Source: Planctomycetota bacterium (lineage in GTDB: Bacteria > Planctomycetota > UBA1135 > GCA-002748355). Taken from it: a stretch of 36,066 nucleotides of DNA. Position 1 is the first letter of the stretch. The number at the start of each line of letters is the position of its first letter. A model generated the notes under the pieces. The model saw nothing but the letters and a program-made list of their open reading frames with translations, made no database searches and was not told where the DNA came from. A program made the translations under genes and the position numbers. The stretch spans positions 1 to 36,066 of the forward strand of contig NYZE01000089.1 in NCBI GenBank assembly GCA_002685965.1. Reading direction: 5' to 3'. Of this stretch, positions 1 through 7,819 are shown piece after piece.

Positions 1-1100
1 CGTTCGTCGCCGCGCGGACGGTAGACGGCGTCGAGTCCGAAGACCTCGTCCAGGGTGATGCCATCGGGCCCGACGAACCGCGTGGTGTACAGGGCATCGC
101 GGTCTTGCGTGATGGCCAGACATATCCCCTCGGGGCCGTGCTCCAGCTCCGCGAGCGTCACGCCGGTCGAGGCGTAGAAGTCGCCGCGGGTCACCGCTTC
201 GGTGATCGCTGCGGCGGACAGTTCCGTTGCTTGCACCATGATCCAACCGCGCCCCGGTGTAGAGGTGAGGTTCTTGCCGTGGTAGTGGTGGCTGTCGTCG
301 GTCGCAATGCCGAACAAGGGAGGCGCATTCAGCACGCTGAGGCGCAGCGTGTTGGCGATGTCCCACATCCGTTCGACACTGGCGTGCAGCTTGTCGCCGA
401 GGTGTCGGGTGCCGCGGTGGCCGTTGAACACCTCGAAGAACTGCTCCTCGACGACGTGCGCGAGGTCCTCTGCGGTGACTCCCCAGCCATAGTTGGGGTG
501 GTTGAGGTGTGCGACGATCGTGCGCTGCAGTCGTTCCGCTTGCGCAGCGACAGCGCGCAGATTGCGACGCATGACATCTTGGACCCCCTTGCCGTGCTGT
601 GGCTTGATTCGCTCGCCGACATTGGTGGCGTTTATGTGCACCGGCAAGCGGCCGTGGGCGCTGTCCGTGATCTCCTCGGCCTGGATCATCAGAAACTCGC
701 CGGGCGTCTCGACCAGTGAGCGGAACTCATCCAGGCGTTTGAGGCGGACCTCGGTGCGCTTGACCTGCTTCTTCTCCTTGTTGACGGCCTCACGTTCACG
801 CGTCTCGACCCAGTCAGTGCCAAAGCGCGCCCGGTAGCGTTCGAGTGCTTGCGCGCCGCCACGCCTCTTCGGTAGTTCGACGTCGATCCACCGCACGGTG
901 TTGCTGAGCACGTTGTGGTCGCTCAGAGCGAGGAAGTTGTATCCGTGCCGGGCGTACCAATCGGCGATCATCTCCGGGAAGTCGTTCCCGTCACTCCACA
1001 AGGAGTGGGTGTGCAGATTGCCTTTGAACCATCGTGGTGCGCCCTGCTGAGCGGAGAGAGTTGGGGCCAGGCACAAGGCCACGCCAAGGGCTACGCGCAT
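1..1100 (-). CDS. Secreted PHP-domain metal-dependent phosphoesterase-like protein (3' end outside window)
   Basis: Reading the complement from the ATG at 1100 gives a short signal peptide (MRVALGVALCLAPTLSAQQG) and then a PHP fold start, WFKGNLHTHSLWSDGND, with metal-ligand-type His30 and His32. Further PHP hallmarks follow: an ALSDHN segment near residue 60, an AEEIT Glu, HLNHPNYGW and a late ATDDSHHYHG His/Asp cluster. These are typical of the CEHA/PHP hydrolase superfamily (DNA polymerase PHP-like, histidinol-phosphatase-like). It is probably exported and binds two or three divalent metals; the substrate cannot be read from sequence. The frame is open to the left edge, so the C-terminus is missing. 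An ATG at 1108 is out of frame and soon stopped, so 1100 is the start. Family: confident. Specific function: unknown. Confidence 0.8.
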   Translation of the reverse strand, partial: MRVALGVALCLAPTLSAQQGAPRWFKGNLHTHSLWSDGNDFPEMIADWYARHGYNFLALSDHNVLSNTVRWIDVELPKRRGGAQALERYRARFGTDWVETREREAVNKEKKQVKRTEVRLKRLDEFRSLVETPGEFLMIQAEEITDSAHGRLPVHINATNVGERIKPQHGKGVQDVMRRNLRAVAAQAERLQRTIVAHLNHPNYGWGVTAEDLAHVVEEQFFEVFNGHRGTRHLGDKLHASVERMWDIANTLRLSVLNAPPLFGIATDDSHHYHGKNLTSTPGRGWIMVQATELSAAAITEAVTRGDFYASTGVTLAELEHGPEGICLAITQDRDALYTTRFVGPDGITLDEVFGLDAVYRPRGDE

Positions 1101-1167
1101 CCGCGCATGCTAGGTCGCACACGGACAGCGCGCTACGGGTGCCATGTGGCCCGTGACTGGACCGACC

Positions 1168-1314
1168 ATGGAACACACATGGACACTTGGCCCGATCGTG
1201 GTCGGCACAATCTGTGGCCTGGCCGCGGCGCGACAGGAGCAGGGTGAGGTTTCGATTCTGGGCACGTCCTGCGGCCTCGACATGGCCACGCCACATTGGG
1301 TCCCAGCGGTCTGA
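1168..1314 (+). pseudogene. Possible 48-aa secreted-protein fragment
   Basis: From ATG 1168 to TGA 1312-1314 the frame encodes a hydrophobic N-terminus (LGPIVVGTICGLAAARQEQ), then GEVSILGTSCGLDMAT. The ILGTSCG stretch recalls the start of the Cys-containing repeat domain at the ends of many planctomycete secreted proteins. Third codon positions are mostly G or C, as in the neighbouring genes. No continuation is seen after the stop, so it would be either a very small secreted peptide or the 5' remnant of a lost gene. No good ribosome-binding site is visible. The resemblance is by eye only. Confidence 0.25.
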
Positions 1315-1571
1315 CTTGACGTGAGTGGTCAGGTCGAGGACGCGTTGTCCACCGTCAGGAGACCATCGAGACGCCCTCCCTGCGTATCGTGTAGTCGTTC
1401 GTTGCTGTTTGCGTTACGCACGGTACGAGGGGGCCTTGCGGTCCTTCACGGCTTGTCCTAAACGGATTCGGACCCCCGGGTTGGAGGCTGTGGGGAGGGT
1501 GCCCTTGCCCTATCGGCTCAAGTAGTCGATCATGTCTGACCTGGCCGCCTGTTCTGCGGCCCGTGATCGCC

Positions 1572-1600
1572 TTTCCTCGGGAGGGCTCTCCCGAAGGAAG
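1572..1600 (+). promoter_or_regulatory. Hairpin sequestering the infA Shine-Dalgarno sequence
   Basis: TCGGGAG (1577-1583) pairs perfectly with CTCCCGA (1588-1594) across a GGCT tetraloop. With one bulged A the stem extends: TTCC (1573-1576) pairs with GGAA (1596-1599). The 3' arm therefore covers the infA ribosome-binding site AAGGAAG (1594-1600), five bases before ATG 1606. Seen directly in the sequence; a role in controlling translation is inference. Confidence 0.55.
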
Positions 1601-1605
1601 TTTGC

Positions 1606-1821
1606 ATGGCTAAAGAAGAACCGATCGAAGTGGAAGCCTTGGTCAAGGAAGCGTTGCCGAACGCGCGCTTTCGCGTAGAGCTCGACAGCGGGCACAAGAT
1701 CCTCGCCTACGTCGCCGGCAAGTTGCGCAAGCACTGGATTCGGGTCCTGCCGGGAGACCGCGTGACCGTTCAGATGTCGCCGTACGACCTCACCAAGGGG
1801 CGCATCGTCTACCGCGGCTGA
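1606..1821 (+). CDS. infA: Translation initiation factor IF-1
   Basis: The 71-aa product is a full-length IF-1 (usual length about 72), a single S1-type OB fold that binds the 30S A site during initiation. The hallmark stretches are all present: [45 protein letters not shown] and [13 protein letters not shown]. The start is fixed by the family's conserved MAKE N-terminus and by AAGGAAG five bases upstream. That site lies inside a strong hairpin, so initiation may depend on unfolding. The gene stands alone, without the ribosomal-protein neighbours it has in many bacteria, and is convergent with the M1 peptidase at 1905. Confidence 0.97.
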   Translation: MAKEEPIEVEALVKEALPNARFRVELDSGHKILAYVAGKLRKHWIRVLPGDRVTVQMSPYDLTKGRIVYRG

Positions 1822-1872
1822 CGCACGTTCTTGATGCCCGATGCGCGGGAATGGAACGAGTCACGCAGCTTG

Positions 1873-1901
1873 GAGGCGCTGGCGCGATGAGTGCCAGCCT
1901 C
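1873..1901. terminator. Hairpin between convergent infA and M1 peptidase genes
   Basis: GAGG (1873-1876) and CTGGC (1879-1883) pair with GCCAG (1893-1897) and CCTC (1898-1901), leaving a CG bulge and a nine-base loop. It lies between the infA stop (1821) and the opposing stop (1905). No U-tract follows on either strand, so it is only a possible bidirectional terminator. Confidence 0.3.
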
Positions 1902-1904
1902 GGC

Positions 1905-3587
1905 CTAGTCGGCTGCGACGGTCATGTAGAAGTTCCGGTCGAGCTTGAGGTTCGTTAGCTTGGCGCCGAGGTTGATCGTGGTGGGTTTGTCGCTGACCGT
2001 GACCCGCATCTGCCGGCCGTTGATCTTCAACACCACGGGCACCCGGAAGCCGGGCACGACCTTGTCCCAGCGGAGGGACACCGAGTCACCACTCGCCGCG
2101 TAGCGCAATATCGGGATGTCGGTGGTTCGCAGATACTGATCGAAGACCAGGCTGAAGTCGAAGCCAGCTTTCTCGCTGATGAACGCTTCGACTTGTTCCG
2201 TCGTCACGGTCCGGTGCCAGAACTCGGCGTTGATGCCGCGCAACACCTCGCGCCACTTCGTGTCGTCGTCGAGGATGTGCCGCATGGTGTGCAGCATGTT
2301 GCCGCCCTTGTAATACATGTCGCCGGAACCCTCGTGGTTGAGGTTGTAGGTTCCTATGACCGGGCGCCGGTTGCGGATCAACTTGCGGCAGCCGATGACA
2401 TAGCGTGCCGCCTCTACCTTCGTGAAGTGGTAGTTGACGAAGAGGTTCTCCGCGTAGTTCGCGAAGCTCTCGTGGATCCACATATCGGCGGCGTCCCTCA
2501 TCGAGACGTTGTTGCCGAACCACTCGTGCGTGGACTCGTGGATGATGATGAAGTCGAACTTGAGGCCGACACCCGTGAGGCTCAGGTCGCGGCCGCGATA
2601 TCCATTCTTGAACCCGTTGCCGTAGGTGACCGAGCTCTGGTGCTCCATGCCCAGGTAGGGGACGACGACGAGTTTGTAGCTATCTTCGTAGAATGGGTAT
2701 GGCCCGAACCAGTGCTCGAAGGCGGCGAGCGTGCGCGGGACTTCGGTGAACTGCCTCGTCGCCGCTTCGACCTGGTGTTCGAGGACCCAGTACTCAAGAT
2801 CAAGCGTGCCGCGCTCACCCTGGTACGTTCCCGGTAGGCGGACGTAGTTGCCGATGTTGACGTTCACGCCATAGTTGTTGATCGGGTTGGTGACGCGCCA
2901 GTGAAAGGTCTTCGTTTTGGCCGCGGCATCGTGCTTCGTATCGCGGAGCCGACCGTTCGACACCGCGGTCAGCGCCTCTGGCACGGTAACGCGGATGTCC
3001 ATGCCGGTGTCGGGCTCGTCGGCGCCGTGGTCCTTGTTCGGCCACCAGATACTCGCGCCGATGCCTTGGCACGTGGTGGCGATGAAGGGATTGCCCTTTG
3101 CGTCGGTCTTCCACGAGAAGCCGCCGCTCCACGGCGGCCTGACGCTCTCGGTCGGCTTGCCCTCATAGAAGACCTGGATGCTGTCTTCGACCGAGGCCGC
3201 AAGCGGCGTCGGCAGCTCAATCCAGTAGCACTTGCCCTCGCGTTCGAAGGTCAACTCGTCTGTGCCGTGGGTCACGCGCGTGATCTCGAGCGGCGGCTGC
3301 AGGTCGATCTGCATCCGGTCGCCGCCTGTCACGGTCTTGAACGAGATGATGTTCGAGCCCTTGATGCTCTTCGTCTCGAGGAAGACCTGCACCCGCAAGT
3401 CGTAGTGCTGCAGGTCCCACCAGGCGCGCTCCGGGGTGATGGACCCACGCAGGTGATCCTGCCGTGTGAAGCCCCTCGGGAGAGGGACGGGAGCCTCGGG
3501 GATCGTGCGTTGTCCGGTCGACGCGACGCAAGTGGCGAGGGTGCAGGCCAACGGGAGGATGAGGAATGGCCGGTGAGTCGAGGGCAT
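1905..3587 (-). CDS. Secreted M1-family zinc metallopeptidase (aminopeptidase type)
   Basis: A 560-aa gluzincin with the zinc motif HESTHEWFGNN (His350, Glu351, His354) and the third ligand Glu373 in WIHESFANYAE, giving the exact HExxHx18E spacing. A GMEHQSS segment about 30 residues earlier matches the M1 GxMEN-type substrate motif. An N-terminal beta-saddle domain precedes the catalytic domain. The frame runs open to 3839, but the best start is ATG 3587 (MPSTHRPFLILPLACTLATC), which begins a signal peptide; the ATLATC region may be an imperfect lipobox. A longer start would overlap the divergent SDR gene. Expected role: aminopeptidase in the periplasm or at the cell surface. It lacks the long C-terminal helical domain of large PepN-type enzymes. 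No clear Shine-Dalgarno is visible. Confidence 0.9.
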   Translation of the reverse strand: MPSTHRPFLILPLACTLATCVASTGQRTIPEAPVPLPRGFTRQDHLRGSITPERAWWDLQHYDLRVQVFLETKSIKGSNIISFKTVTGGDRMQIDLQPPLEITRVTHGTDELTFEREGKCYWIELPTPLAASVEDSIQVFYEGKPTESVRPPWSGGFSWKTDAKGNPFIATTCQGIGASIWWPNKDHGADEPDTGMDIRVTVPEALTAVSNGRLRDTKHDAAAKTKTFHWRVTNPINNYGVNVNIGNYVRLPGTYQGERGTLDLEYWVLEHQVEAATRQFTEVPRTLAAFEHWFGPYPFYEDSYKLVVVPYLGMEHQSSVTYGNGFKNGYRGRDLSLTGVGLKFDFIIIHESTHEWFGNNVSMRDAADMWIHESFANYAENLFVNYHFTKVEAARYVIGCRKLIRNRRPVIGTYNLNHEGSGDMYYKGGNMLHTMRHILDDDTKWREVLRGINAEFWHRTVTTEQVEAFISEKAGFDFSLVFDQYLRTTDIPILRYAASGDSVSLRWDKVVPGFRVPVVLKINGRQMRVTVSDKPTTINLGAKLTNLKLDRNFYMTVAAD

Positions 3588-3738
3588 GCGCGCTGGGTTC
3601 GAGTGCGAGAATTGTGCGGCCCCACATCCTAGTGCTGCGGCCATCTCACTGGAGGCCCGGCCGGAGAGAACTGAGCAAGGCTGCTGATGGGCAGTGGTCA
3701 CCCGCGTTAGACTGCGGCGCCTCGATTGAGATACGACC

Positions 3739-5316
3739 TTGAGTTTTGATCCGACCGAACCAAACGCCGCCGACGCTGCACCGAGTGCGGAGGAGACGAT
3801 CGTCGGCATCGAAGCGCTCCTCGCCGACCGCCGCCGCATGCTCGAGTTGTCGACCGAGATGCGCGAGCGCTTGCTGACGGCCTGCGGGCGCTTGGCCCGG
3901 CCCGACTACAAAGAGAAGTCGGCCTACAACAAGGCGCGGCGTCGCAAGCGGACAGCCGAGCGCAAACAAGCTGACGAGGCCGTGCTTGAGCGGACACGGA
4001 TCCGTTCGCAGCGGATCGCGCTCGTCTACCCGACGCCCCTGCCCGACGGTTCCGGCGATGTCGATGCGGGTGGAGTCCCCGCTACCCCGCCATCGCCGGG
4101 AAGCGTGCGCTTGGCGCGCAACTGCTACATCTGCAAGGCGGATTACCACGAAGTGCATGGCTTCTACGATGCCATGTGTGGCAAGTGCGCCGACCTCAAC
4201 TGGGAGAAGCGGAACCAGACCGCGGACCTCGGCGGGCGCGTCGCGCTATTGACCGGCGGCCGCGTCAAGATCGGTTACCAGGCGGGGGTCAAGCTGCTGC
4301 GCGCTGGTGCTCACTTGATCGTCACGACGCGCTTTCCCCGCGATGCAGCCGTGCGCTACGCCGGCGAGCCGGACTTCGAGGAATGGTGCGACCGCCTGGC
4401 GATCTACGGACTAGACCTACGCCACACGCCGAGCGTCGAAGCGCTCTGTAGTCATTTGCACAAGAAGTACCAGCGGCTCGACTTCCTTGTCAACAACGCG
4501 TGCCAGACCGTGCGCCGCCCGCCGGGGTTCTATGCGCACTTGATGGAAGCCGAGGCTCACCTGCTCGCGACACTGCCGAACACGGCGCGCGGGGTCGTTG
4601 CCGACTACGAGGCGCTGCGCCAGCGCGGTGAACTGCTCGACGCGGCCGCGCACGGCCCAAGCACCAGCCAACCGAGCCTCGCAGGCGCTTCGGGTTCCGA
4701 CCGTGTCGGCATCGATCGGGCAGCGGCGTTGTCACAGCTCGCGCTGGTCGACGGCGACGCTGACATGAGCGAAGTGCTGTTCCCGACCGGAAGGCTCGAT
4801 GCCGACCTTCAGCAGGTGGACCTGCGCGACCGCAACAGCTGGCGCCTGGCTCTGGCGGAAGTGCCAACCGTGGAGTTGCTCGAGGTGCACCTTGTCAACG
4901 CCGTCGCTCCCTTCGTGTTCAACGCTCGCTTGAAGCCGTTGATGCTGCGCGCCAATGACCGCGACAAGCACGTCGTCAATGTCTCGGCGATGGAGGGTCA
5001 GTTCTACCGAGCGTTCAAGACGGATAAGCATCCGCACACGAACATGGCCAAGGCGTCACTCAACATGATGACACGGACGTCGGCGGCGGATTACCTGAAC
5101 GACGGGATCCACATGAACAGCGTCGACACCGGTTGGATCACCGACGAAGATCCAGCTCACTTGACCGAACTCAAGCGCCAGGAGCACGGCTTCCACACGC
5201 CGCTCGACCACGTCGACGCTGCGGCCCGCATCCTCGATCCGATCTTCCACGGCATCAACACCGGCGATCACGCCTGGGGTCAGTTCTTCAAGGACTACAA
5301 GCCGACGCGTTGGTAG
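3739..5316 (+). CDS. Zinc-ribbon-fused SDR-like NAD(P)-binding protein lacking the catalytic Tyr
   Basis: 525 aa, twice the usual SDR length. Residues 1-125 are charged and basic with likely helices (RRRMLELSTEMRERL, then KARRRKRTAERKQ). A CxxC pair at Cys129/Cys132 and another at Cys147/Cys150 form a probable zinc ribbon. The Rossmann part starts at Thr172 (TGGRVKIG), followed by LVNNA (Asn252, Asn253) and the SDR serine region NVSAMEG (Ser416). Where the family has YxxxK, the sequence reads THPHTNMAK-like: Lys438 is kept, but the Tyr position is Thr434. A dehydrogenase function is therefore uncertain; a binding or altered-chemistry role is possible. The start is TTG 3739, since an in-frame stop lies just upstream and the first Met is about 35 codons in. 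No clear ribosome site. Cytoplasmic, single gene, convergent with the sulfatase. Confidence 0.8.
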   Translation: MSFDPTEPNAADAAPSAEETIVGIEALLADRRRMLELSTEMRERLLTACGRLARPDYKEKSAYNKARRRKRTAERKQADEAVLERTRIRSQRIALVYPTPLPDGSGDVDAGGVPATPPSPGSVRLARNCYICKADYHEVHGFYDAMCGKCADLNWEKRNQTADLGGRVALLTGGRVKIGYQAGVKLLRAGAHLIVTTRFPRDAAVRYAGEPDFEEWCDRLAIYGLDLRHTPSVEALCSHLHKKYQRLDFLVNNACQTVRRPPGFYAHLMEAEAHLLATLPNTARGVVADYEALRQRGELLDAAAHGPSTSQPSLAGASGSDRVGIDRAAALSQLALVDGDADMSEVLFPTGRLDADLQQVDLRDRNSWRLALAEVPTVELLEVHLVNAVAPFVFNARLKPLMLRANDRDKHVVNVSAMEGQFYRAFKTDKHPHTNMAKASLNMMTRTSAADYLNDGIHMNSVDTGWITDEDPAHLTELKRQEHGFHTPLDHVDAAARILDPIFHGINTGDHAWGQFFKDYKPTRW

Positions 5317-5375
5317 GGGTTGGCGGTCACTGCCGCACCTGACGCTGCTCGGGCGTTGAGCGATTCCGATTGCCG

Positions 5376-6830
5376 TCAGGGCTTGCGTGCCCGTGCGAGT
5401 CGGCCCGGCTCTCGTGCTCCGTTGCCGCGTCGCTTGCCGTCGCCGAGATCGGCACGCATCGCCTCCGCGAGGTGCTGCATGCGCGCGACGACTTTCGGGT
5501 GCCGGTCCTTGACGTCGGTGGACTCGCTCACGTCGTTGTCGAGGTCGAACAGCGATAGCCCGATACGCTTCGTTTCGAAGCGGACCGGCGTGCCGCCGTT
5601 CCCGCCTTCACGCCCCGACAACGTTCGGTAACCGTGCGGGAAGTGCAGTTTCCAACGGCCCATACGCATGGCCTGTAGCTGGCGACCGTAGTAGAAGAAG
5701 TAGGCTTCCTGCGGGCTCTTGGCGCCGGGCTCGCCGGCCATCAGAGGCCAGATGTTCTTGCCGTCTATCGTGTGTTGCGGGAGCTTCGCGTCGATCAGGT
5801 ATGCGAGGGTAGGCAGGATGTCGATGGTCATGGTCGGCGTCTTGCAGGTACTTCTTGCCTTGATCTTTCCTGGCCACCACATGATCGTCGGTTCGCGGCA
5901 GCCACCGTCGAACATAGTGCCTTTGCCCTCGCGCAGCGGGCCAGCGCTACCGGCATGATCGCCGTAGCTGAGCCATGGCCCGTTGTCGGACGTGAAGATG
6001 ACGAGCGTGTTCTCGTCGAGTTCGTGCTCGCGAATCGCGCCAACGATCTGCCCGACGGACCAGTCGATCTCCATCATCACGTCTCCAAACAGGCCGGCAC
6101 CGCTCTTGCCGCGGAACTTGTCGGACACGAACAGCGGCACGTGCACCATGCTGTGCGGCACGTAGAGGAAGAACGGTCGGTCCTTGTTCTTGGTGATGAA
6201 CGCGACGGCGCGTTCGGTGTAGCGCGTCGTCAGTGTCTCTTGCACCTTCGCCGTCACCTTCGCATCGATGATGTGGTTGCCGTCGATCAGGGGCAGGTGT
6301 GGCCAGCGCTTCAAGCGCTTCTCCATGGGCAGGTGCAGCACGCCCGGATGAAACGGCCACATGTCATTCGAGTAGGGGAGCCCGAAGTAGTCATCGAAGC
6401 CATGTTGCTTGGGCAGGAAGTCCCGGTGATGCCCGAGATGCCACTTGCCATAGCAAGCGGTCGCGTATCCCTTCTGTTTACAGATCTCGGCAATCGTGAC
6501 CTCGTCCCTGTGCAAGCCGTGCCGGGCCTTGGGCCCGAGCGCACCGAGGATGCCGATGCGCGTGTTGTAGCAACCCGTCAGCAGGCCGGCGCGCGAAGCG
6601 GAGCACACTGCCTGCGTGACGTAGAAGTCGGTGAAGATCATTCCCTCCCGCGCGAGCCGGTCGAGGTGCGGCGTCTCGTAGGCCTCGGCCCCGAACGCGC
6701 CGATGTCGGCATAGCCCATGTCGTCCATGAAGATGACGACGACATTCGGTGGCCGTGCCGGTGCCTCCTGTGCGGCGACGGCACTTGTCACGCCAAGAAA
6801 TGCGGCGAGGAGCACCGGATAGGATCGCAT
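5376..6830 (-). CDS. Secreted type I sulfatase (arylsulfatase family)
   Basis: A 484-aa sulfatase. The signal peptide MRSYPVLLAAFLGVTSAVAA is followed by the metal-binding start VVIFMDDMGYADIG (Asp36, Asp37), then the formylglycine signature CSASRAGLLTG (Cys76, Arg80), GKWHLG, the second metal site FTSDNGPW and the usual MTIDILPTLAYL downstream. It hydrolyses sulfate esters, probably on polysaccharides, in the periplasm or outside. The signature has Ala instead of Pro at the third position, a variant accepted by bacterial FGly-generating systems. ATG 6830 is chosen because GGAGA (6836-6840) lies five bases upstream and it starts the signal peptide; Mets at 6848 and 6896 are less likely. No maturase gene lies in this window. 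Substrate unknown. Confidence 0.93.
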   Translation of the reverse strand: MRSYPVLLAAFLGVTSAVAAQEAPARPPNVVVIFMDDMGYADIGAFGAEAYETPHLDRLAREGMIFTDFYVTQAVCSASRAGLLTGCYNTRIGILGALGPKARHGLHRDEVTIAEICKQKGYATACYGKWHLGHHRDFLPKQHGFDDYFGLPYSNDMWPFHPGVLHLPMEKRLKRWPHLPLIDGNHIIDAKVTAKVQETLTTRYTERAVAFITKNKDRPFFLYVPHSMVHVPLFVSDKFRGKSGAGLFGDVMMEIDWSVGQIVGAIREHELDENTLVIFTSDNGPWLSYGDHAGSAGPLREGKGTMFDGGCREPTIMWWPGKIKARSTCKTPTMTIDILPTLAYLIDAKLPQHTIDGKNIWPLMAGEPGAKSPQEAYFFYYGRQLQAMRMGRWKLHFPHGYRTLSGREGGNGGTPVRFETKRIGLSLFDLDNDVSESTDVKDRHPKVVARMQHLAEAMRADLGDGKRRGNGAREPGRLARARKP

Positions 6831-6974
6831 CGAAATCTCCGTTCGCATGGTCTGGCGGGGGCTCAGTGTAACGCCACGGTGCGCCAGGACGCTCACTCGC
6901 GCTTTGGCCGTCGAGATCTCGTTGCCGGGCGGCTAGCCTTCGCGTGTCTCTCGGGAACGAACGGTAGAAAACTC

Positions 6975-7613
6975 ATGATGAAGCGCAGCTGGGTTTGGAT
7001 CGCGAGTGTCGCGGGCATCACGGTGCTCGTCGCCTGTAAAGGAACCGGCGCCAGGGACGGGACGGCCCCCGAACCCGCGCCAAGACCGGCGGCACTGATT
7101 CACGACGCAGCCAGGGGCAAGCCGGTGACCCTTCTCGGTCCACCTTCCTCGCAATACTCGGCCGAAGGCGCCAAGTCGCTCGTCGACGGGAAGATGGGCT
7201 CCTGGGACTACCTAGACATGCAGTGGATGGGTTGGTGGTACGAAGAGAAGGCGTTCGTGGCGACCATCGACCTCGGCCAGTCGGTCGCGATCCAGGAGCT
7301 GAGCGTGCACGCGCTGACCACGTCGGAGGCTTGGATCTTCTATCCGCGCAAGGTCGACTTCGCGGTGTCGAGCGATGGCAGGACCTACACCAAGGTCGCC
7401 ACCGTCAAGACGTCGAAGGCTGATCTCGAGACCGAAGACCCTGAGGACAGGTTCCTCAAGGCAACGGGGCTCACGGCGACTGGCAGGTACGTGCGCGTGA
7501 GTGCCGAGCGATACGGCGAGCTACCGGATTGGCACCAGGGTCACGGCGGTGCCGACGGCTACGAGGGCCAAGCCTGGTTGTTCATCGATGAGGTCCTCGT
7601 CAATCCGAAGTGA
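6975..7613 (+). CDS. Lipoprotein with F5/8 type C (discoidin-like) domain
   Basis: 212 aa. The N-terminus (MMKRSWVWIASVAG, then ITVLVACKG) is a lipoprotein signal with lipobox LVAC and Cys21. After a Pro/Ala-rich linker comes one beta-sandwich module resembling the F5/8C domain attached to beta-hexosaminidases and fucosidases: PPSSQYSAEGAKSLVDG, then GSWDYLDMQWMGWW, FVATIDLGQSVAIQELSVH, FYPRKVDFAVSSDGRTY and ATGRYVRVSAERYG. Expected role: binding carbohydrate or another surface ligand; no catalytic domain is present. The frame is open far upstream but that part is antisense to the sulfatase; ATG 6975 (or 6978) begins the signal peptide. It is divergent from the sulfatase with about 145 bases between. 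Confidence 0.85.
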   Translation: MMKRSWVWIASVAGITVLVACKGTGARDGTAPEPAPRPAALIHDAARGKPVTLLGPPSSQYSAEGAKSLVDGKMGSWDYLDMQWMGWWYEEKAFVATIDLGQSVAIQELSVHALTTSEAWIFYPRKVDFAVSSDGRTYTKVATVKTSKADLETEDPEDRFLKATGLTATGRYVRVSAERYGELPDWHQGHGGADGYEGQAWLFIDEVLVNPK

Positions 7614-7678
7614 CGGCGATGGCTACAGCGTCCCGCCGCGCGATTGGCGACCGGACACCGTGGAGCGTGAGGAGTTGC

Positions 7679-7707
7679 TGGTCAGAGGTGCCAGACGCCG
7701 CTGACCA
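7679..7707. terminator. Hairpin between convergent discoidin and SASA genes
   Basis: TGGTCAG (7679-7685) is exactly complementary to CTGACCA (7701-7707), with a 15-base loop. It lies between two convergent genes. There is no T-run, so factor-independent termination is uncertain. Confidence 0.3.
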
Positions 7708-7819
7708 ACGAGTTGTCCGCCCCTTGGGCCTCTCATCTCGTGCGCTGGTGTGTGGCGCACGAGACACTCCCTCTCGCTAGCCATTGCTCTTCTCCTTGCA
7801 GGAGCGTTTGGCGCAGCTG

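Larger units (their letters stand above)
1101..1605. other. Intergenic region between divergent PHP gene and infA
   Basis: Five hundred bases without a confident gene. It holds a possible 48-codon fragment on the plus strand (1168-1314, listed separately), a GTCC...GGAC inverted pair around 1455-1473 and, at the right end, the strong hairpin in front of infA. I looked for tRNA genes: GGTCCGAATCC on the minus strand near 1463-1474 resembles a T-arm, but no matching acceptor stem exists. No convincing -35/-10 pair can be named by eye. Confidence 0.6.

Noticed and set aside
1463-1480. T-arm-like GGTCCGAATCC on the minus strand suggesting a tRNA
   Set aside because: No seven-base acceptor stem, D-arm or anticodon arm can be built around it.
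2193-3632. Long plus-strand open frames within the M1 peptidase gene
   Set aside because: Antisense shadows of a high-GC gene; they contain no recognisable protein motifs, whereas the minus strand has a complete M1 site.
3588-3839. N-terminal extension of the first M1 peptidase to 3839
   Set aside because: It is Arg/Ser-rich, overlaps the divergent SDR gene, and a normal signal peptide begins at 3587.
5772-6974. Long plus-strand frame joined to the discoidin lipoprotein
   Set aside because: It is antisense to the sulfatase; the lipoprotein signal starts at 6975.
7614-7708. Plus-strand continuation reading DGDGYSVPPRDWRPD after the discoidin gene
   Set aside because: Too short, no start codon, and DGDG alone is weak evidence of an FG-GAP remnant.
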